This document shows, one piece after another, positions 59,992 to 64,000 of a DNA stretch of 64,000 nucleotides; position 1 is the first letter of the stretch, and every line of letters starts with the position of its first letter. The DNA comes from Candidatus Microthrix subdominans. GTDB lineage: Bacteria; Actinomycetota; Acidimicrobiia; Acidimicrobiales; Microtrichaceae. The stretch covers positions 992,001 to 1,056,000 of the forward strand of contig JADJZA010000001.1 of the NCBI GenBank assembly GCA_016719385.1. Reading direction: 5' to 3'. The notes beneath the pieces are model-generated. The model searched no databases. It saw nothing but the letters and a program-made list of their open reading frames with translations, and was not told the DNA's origin. The translations under genes were made by a program, and so were the position numbers.

Positions 59992-60812
59992 GCTTCGTCT
60001 CCTTCCGTTCCTTCGTTTGCTTCCATCTCGTCACCGAGCAGCAGCGATGCGCTGCCCTTCGCCGTCCTCACCTCGAACATCTCGCTTCCAGGTGGCGGCA
60101 GCTCCGCCAGCGTGCGCAGCAACAGCTCTTTCCGCCGTCGGTCGGGCACCGACCAGAGCACTTTGGGGAAGACCCCACCGAGCTGCTGCTGCTCTTGGCC
60201 AGTGCGCCAGTACTCGAGGTACTGCCGTCCTTTGGCTCGGATCCGTCGCAGCCCTTCGGTGCCTCGATCCACCTCTACGAACCAGACCAGCTGCTGCCCG
60301 CCGACACTCAGCCGCACGCCCAGGTCAGGGCGCAGACTCCGCTTGGCCCCATGGAGCCCGAGGTAGTCCCGCCAACACGATGGTTCGGTTTCCAGCGCCA
60401 TACCCGAGCAGCGCTCCTCCCGCTCGGCTTCCACCAACGCCGCTACCAGCTCGGCCACCGCCAGGCTGTGCCCGACGAAGCTGGTGCCAACCTCCTCGGG
60501 CGTTCGGGCCCGTCGGCCTGGAAACAGCGCAGGGAAGACCAGTCGCTGCCCTCGGTAGCCGAGGCAGTAGACAAACCCGGCCGAACCGCTTCCGCTGCCA
60601 CCGACCCGCCGCGGCAGTCGGTGCAGGTAGCCGTCCTCGCTCAGTCTTCGCAGCACCGCCTGCGCTCGGCGTCGCCGACCGACCTCAGACCCTTCAGCGA
60701 AGTGCAGTCGGCGCAGTTGGTCGGCACTGGCATGGCCCAGTCGCCCAACATCTCGCAGCACCGCAAGGTCACGCTTCGACGGTTCGGCCACTGGTGCTCG
60801 GCGCCGACTCAT
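59988..60812 (-). CDS. replication-relaxation family protein
   Basis: The product is 274 residues from ATG 60812. It starts with a winged helix (KRDLAVLRDVGRLGHASADQ, LRRLHFAEG) and has HSLAVAELVAALVEAE, LRPDLGVRLS and VWFVEVDRGTEGLRRIRAKG, the pattern of the replication-relaxation family (PF13814 type). The ED/E-x-K-like residues in the last blocks resemble a nuclease core, and the family may act as a relaxase-like or restriction-like enzyme. It overlaps the methyltransferase start (ATGA) and lies after the TraG-like gene with a 262-base gap. Confidence 0.82.
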   Translation of the reverse strand: MSRRRAPVAEPSKRDLAVLRDVGRLGHASADQLRRLHFAEGSEVGRRRRAQAVLRRLSEDGYLHRLPRRVGGSGSGSAGFVYCLGYRGQRLVFPALFPGRRARTPEEVGTSFVGHSLAVAELVAALVEAEREERCSGMALETEPSCWRDYLGLHGAKRSLRPDLGVRLSVGGQQLVWFVEVDRGTEGLRRIRAKGRQYLEYWRTGQEQQQLGGVFPKVLWSVPDRRRKELLLRTLAELPPPGSEMFEVRTAKGSASLLLGDEMEANEGTEGDEA

Positions 60813-61074
60813 GACCAACCACCCAATACGACGCCCAGCACCGGTTCCCAGCGCCACCTCACGGCCTGCTCACCCCAAGAAGGGGAGACAGTCAACGGCA
60901 GTTCTCGGTGCCAGAACGCAGTCGCCCCAATGGGAAGCGACCCCTGGCTCAGCGCAGGGACGCGAAGACCGACGCGAACGCCCCGGAGGGGCATGGAGCA
61001 GGAAGCAGAGAGCAGGTGGCAGAAGAGCCCCCAAGAGCGAGAAACTCCCGACTTAAGCGCGCTCAACAGGCGGT
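60813..61074. other. intergenic gap within the element operon
   Basis: These 262 bases separate the TraG-like gene from the replication-relaxation gene. No gene or hairpin is clear; a promoter for the downstream operon could lie here. Confidence 0.35.
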
Positions 61075-63450
61075 TCACGACCGACCCCCATCGTCATTAC
61101 CTGGGATGGTCCCGAAGTCCCCGAAAGCGTCAGCACTCGGACCGCCAGCGGCGGTCGTGGATCGCCCATTGACGTCACTGCCACCACCCGAACCTTCAAC
61201 CAACTCGCTCAGCCGTCGCTCGGTTTCCCGCCGATCCACTCCAACCCGTCGACGATTGGTGCTGAGCACCGAACTGAGCGAACGCTGGGCGGCGGTCAGC
61301 GGCACCGTTCGTGCCGAGGCGTAGCCGCTGGCCTGGTTGCCTGACACCAGGTCGACGTAGGCCTCGAAGGCAGGCAAGCCAGCGAAGTCGCTCGGCTGAA
61401 GTGTTCCGCCCGAGCGCTTACTCATGAGCACGGCGTCGTCGTGGTCCAGTCCAAACACCACCCGACTGCCTGCGTTGGCCAACACTGCTGCCCGCACCTC
61501 TGGGCTGAGTTGTCCGAGATGCTGGTGTGCCAGCACCAACCCGACCCCCAGACCCCGCGCTTGCACCAACGCCTCGCCCAGCGCCAGCGGCAGTCGCAGC
61601 AGGTCCTGAAACTCATCGAGGTAGACGAAGACGGGCGAGCGCTTACCGCTGCGCATTCCTGATCGGGCCTGGCTGGCCTGCCAGACCTGGTGCAACACCA
61701 AGCTTCCCAGCAGCGTGGCAGCCTCAGCCCCCAGCTCACCCCGCGGCAGCCGAACCAACAATGCTCGACCTAGCGCCGCCTCCGCTCCGAAGATCTCGCT
61801 GAGGCCGAAGCGTGGCTCGGTCTGTCCGAGCACCGCCCGCAGGTCAGGTCGCAACAAGAAGCTGCGCAGCTTGTTCATGACCGGCGCCAGCACCTGAGCC
61901 GACTGCCCAGGTGACAGTTCGTCGAACCAGCCCCAGAACCCGGCCAGTCCCAGCGGGTCTCGCTGTCGTGCCAGCGCCACCAACGGACGACGGAAGCCAG
62001 GGTTGGTCAACAGCAGCGGCAGCTCCACCAGGCTGTGCCCAGGTTCCAGTGCCAACGTCAGCAACCCAGCGTGCAGCACATCTCCCAGCCGTGGTCCCCA
62101 CGACTCAGCCCACAGCGAATGCAACACCCCGAACAGTCCTTCCACCGCCAGCCCTGATCCCGGGCCACCAGTCCCACCCGCCAGCGGGTTGATACCCAAC
62201 GGCGCTCGGTCGGTCGGATCCAACACCGCAACTCGCTCCAGCGCATGGCTGGGCAAGCGGCGCAGCACGTCGTCGACAAGATCGCCCTTGGGATCGACCA
62301 CCACAACGCCGCGCTGCGCCGCAATGTCTTGCAGGATGAGGTTTGCCAACAGCGTGGATTTTCCAACGCCTGACGGTCCCAGCACATGCAAATGCCGCAG
62401 ACCAGATACTTCATCGAGCACCAACGTGCCGTTGACCGATGGGAACGCAGACACCGCAACCACTCGTTGACGCAACCGCCGTTGGACTTCCGCCTTGCTG
62501 ACAACCGCTCCGTCCACCGACTCATCCACCAGTGGTCGACATACACGTGCGCTCGGTCGCAGTAACCGCGTCGCTGGCATGTCCGCACTCGGAGCCTGCT
62601 CAGCACTCAGGCCCAGAGGCCAACCCAGCACCGCTGCCAGCTCATCTGCTTGCAGCACTGCCGGCGGATCCAGTTGTGGCAGCACCAGCCGATTGCTTCG
62701 TGACCGCACCCACCACGACGTCAACCAGCGCGGCTGCAAGCTGGCACCAGGCACCTGGGCCACCTTGAAGACGCCGACCACTTGGGACACCAGACGTTGC
62801 CGCCGACCACCACTGGCAGCCCACACCGCCACCCGCCCAACACAGGCAAACAGCTGCTCGGACTGCTTCTTGCGCGCTGCCAAGGTGGCTTCGCTGTCCA
62901 GTACAGGCGCAGCTTCGCCCCGCAATAATCCCCAAGCAGCTGAGATAGGAGAGTCATCTGCCCGCCCATGAGCGGGCGGCGCCACAGGTGAGCGAGCCAG
63001 CCAGCCGCCAACCAGCCACTGCACGACCACCGTCTCCTTGCCACGCAGCCCAACCCCGATCTCAAGTAGCCCGCGTGCAATCTCGGCCTGCAGCTCCGCT
63101 CGCAAGGTGCGTCGCTTGGAGCGCAGCCCCAGCTCAACGGCCAGCGTCGTGCCCGCTGAAGCAGTCGGAGAGCCCACAGACGCCTTCGCTGCTTCCTCGG
63201 GCAGCACCGCCACACCAGGTAGCCAGTCCTCTAACTGACGCCGCAGGGCGGTCGCTTCGCTCCTATGCAGTCCAACCCACCAACTCGCTCCGGCAGCATC
63301 CAGTCGCAGCTCGAACACCAGTGGCTGCACCACCGACCACCAGCCAGCCCGACCCCGTGCCGCCAGCGAGCGCAGCCAGGCAACCGCCAGCTCTGCCTCC
63401 ATCTCGGCGGGGAAGCGCAGCTCGCACCACACCAAGTCGGGGCGTCTCAC
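61075..63450 (-). CDS. TraG/VirD4/HerA-like DNA-transfer ATPase
   Basis: The product is 791 residues. Walker A lies near residues 359-366 (GPSGVGKSTLL), followed by VVVDPKGDLVDDVL, a Walker B-like VYLDEFQDLL, and LVLAHQHLGQLSPEVRAAVL with the sensor Gln. This is the signature of VirD4/TraG coupling proteins and HerA-like ATPases that move DNA in conjugation. The N-terminal 350 residues lack a clear membrane pair, unlike classical VirD4, as in actinobacterial forms. Together with the replication-relaxation gene it may form a minimal transfer machine. Confidence 0.88.
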   Translation of the reverse strand: MRRPDLVWCELRFPAEMEAELAVAWLRSLAARGRAGWWSVVQPLVFELRLDAAGASWWVGLHRSEATALRRQLEDWLPGVAVLPEEAAKASVGSPTASAGTTLAVELGLRSKRRTLRAELQAEIARGLLEIGVGLRGKETVVVQWLVGGWLARSPVAPPAHGRADDSPISAAWGLLRGEAAPVLDSEATLAARKKQSEQLFACVGRVAVWAASGGRRQRLVSQVVGVFKVAQVPGASLQPRWLTSWWVRSRSNRLVLPQLDPPAVLQADELAAVLGWPLGLSAEQAPSADMPATRLLRPSARVCRPLVDESVDGAVVSKAEVQRRLRQRVVAVSAFPSVNGTLVLDEVSGLRHLHVLGPSGVGKSTLLANLILQDIAAQRGVVVVDPKGDLVDDVLRRLPSHALERVAVLDPTDRAPLGINPLAGGTGGPGSGLAVEGLFGVLHSLWAESWGPRLGDVLHAGLLTLALEPGHSLVELPLLLTNPGFRRPLVALARQRDPLGLAGFWGWFDELSPGQSAQVLAPVMNKLRSFLLRPDLRAVLGQTEPRFGLSEIFGAEAALGRALLVRLPRGELGAEAATLLGSLVLHQVWQASQARSGMRSGKRSPVFVYLDEFQDLLRLPLALGEALVQARGLGVGLVLAHQHLGQLSPEVRAAVLANAGSRVVFGLDHDDAVLMSKRSGGTLQPSDFAGLPAFEAYVDLVSGNQASGYASARTVPLTAAQRSLSSVLSTNRRRVGVDRRETERRLSELVEGSGGGSDVNGRSTTAAGGPSADAFGDFGTIPGNDDGGRS

Positions 63451-63650
63451 GATGCCGCCTTGGTCGCTTCACCAGCGTCGTCCTCAGGCTCATCCACCAC
63501 TACTTCCGCCTGACTCATGGCGATCTCAATGAGCGCCTGCGCCAACCGCTGCACATCTGGCTTGGAGCGCCGCACAGCACGAATCCGAACCCCTGGCTTG
63601 CTCGCCACTTGCTTCATTGTTCCGGCGTCCTTATTCCGATTTTTACTCAT
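63447..63650 (-). CDS. small hypothetical protein leading the transfer operon
   Basis: The product is 67 residues from ATG 63650 (MSKNRNKDAGTMKQ), or 74 from ATG 63671. It has a basic first half and an acidic end (VVVDEPEDDAGE). An AAAGGAG lies upstream and the stop overlaps the TraG-like start (ATGA), so it is real. It could be a small regulator or partner of the ATPase; no family recognised. Confidence 0.6.
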   Translation of the reverse strand: MSKNRNKDAGTMKQVASKPGVRIRAVRRSKPDVQRLAQALIEIAMSQAEVVVDEPEDDAGEATKAAS

Positions 63651-64000
63651 TGCCTCGCTCCTTTCGTTCATTTGACCTTGCTTTGCATCCGCGCTCGATA
63701 TTTGATTCTTAGGCGATGCTTCCCAGCGACATCCCACATCCACCCAGCTCTAAATCTCCAACCATTCACCACAAACCCCTATCTATTGTTATGCGTCGCT
63801 TGCAAGCGACAGTCAAGCTCTCCAACCACCACAAACCGTCCAATCTCGTCATTTACCAGAGCTGGTCGATTCGAAATTTCGACGTTGTGGAATTAGCTTC
63901 GTTCGTCCTGCTGGTGCCGGCGGTCTCCGCGTCGCTGACGATCTGCTGACGCCGTGGACGGCACTGTCGACATGACGGAGGGCGGAGGACGAAAGTGGCG
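63651..64000. promoter_or_regulatory. probable promoter/operator region of the transfer operon
   Basis: The region is less GC-rich than its surroundings and holds two perfect palindromes: GTCGCTTGCAAGCGAC (63795-63810) and TCGAAATTTCGA (63871-63882). A repeated (a/c)accacaaacc motif appears at about 63768 and 63829. No gene is supported. It is the natural place for the operon's promoter and repressor sites. Confidence 0.45.

Larger units (their letters stand above)
52997..64000. mobile_element. second integrative element, left part (right end outside window)
   Basis: From the 3' end of tRNA-Arg to the window end, genes are of mobile-element type: large serine recombinase, ImmA/IrrE peptidase, XRE repressor, ArdA, DNA methyltransferase, replication-relaxation protein and a TraG/HerA-like ATPase, nearly all on the minus strand with overlaps. 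The other attachment site is not in the window. Integrative conjugative elements commonly carry this combination. Confidence 0.85.

Noticed and set aside
1..64000. CRISPR arrays
   Set aside because: No regularly spaced repeats of 25-40 bases with unique spacers were seen.

Overview
The window is high-GC chromosomal DNA with actinobacterial-type genes: NTGA start-stop overlaps, GTG and TTG starts, rph-rdgB neighbours, a DUF222/HNH protein, DUF2510 proteins and an MpaB-type oxygenase. The gene set suggests the Acidimicrobiia or a relative (for example a Microthrix/Ilumatobacter-like lineage). That assignment is an inference from gene content, not a measured placement. No rRNA operon and no CRISPR array was seen.

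Layout. (1) 1-8224 is ordinary core genome: aminotransferase end, S9 peptidase, B12-type radical SAM protein, MBL hydrolase, RNase PH, XTP/dITP pyrophosphatase, HNH protein and a membrane-anchored protein. (2) 8256-33433 is a ~25 kb integrative element in the 3' end of a tRNA-Leu(TAG) gene. It is bounded by a perfect 62-bp direct repeat and has a tyrosine integrase beside the intact tRNA. It carries a primase/ATPase replication operon beside a repeat array, two HTH regulators, an initiator-like tRNA, IS remnants and a defence-type cargo: a HEPN-like RNxxxHG protein, pentapeptide membrane proteins, a single-polypeptide Type ISP restriction-modification enzyme translationally coupled to a GmrSD-like DUF262/DUF1524 nuclease, and a small unrecognised paralogous family. 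(3) 33460-50057 is core and accessory chromosome: clpP with an IS1380-family element inserted exactly at its 3' end, rpe, a TrmA-like methyltransferase, secreted proteins, a small Asp/Gly-rich peptide next to a JmjC-type cupin oxygenase and a ferredoxin-like protein, then a decayed patch (P450, SodC-like, TPR fragments) and a truncated sigma factor. (4) 50083-52996 holds a lipoprotein, tRNA-Lys, tRNA-His, a GH5 endoglycoceramidase-like enzyme and tRNA-Arg(TCT). (5) From tRNA-Arg to the right edge runs a second integrative element, cut off by the window: large serine recombinase, ImmA/IrrE peptidase with XRE repressor, glycosyltransferase, membrane protein, ArdA antirestriction protein, DNA methyltransferase, replication-relaxation protein, TraG/HerA-like DNA-transfer ATPase and a small leading gene, nearly all in one minus-strand run.

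How the parts fit. The first element looks like a defence island that can excise, and may replicate, by itself. The second looks like a conjugative or mobilisable element that protects itself from restriction (ArdA plus methylase) and may be switched by an ImmR/ImmA-like pair. Thus one locus encodes restriction and another, 30 kb away, encodes antirestriction. The best candidates for undescribed biology are the initiator-like tRNA on the first element, the repeated small protein family at 25.5, 26.5 and 31.1 kb, the membrane-pentapeptide proteins with an 11-residue helical repeat, and the Asp/Gly peptide-JmjC-ferredoxin cluster at 41.7-44.2 kb.
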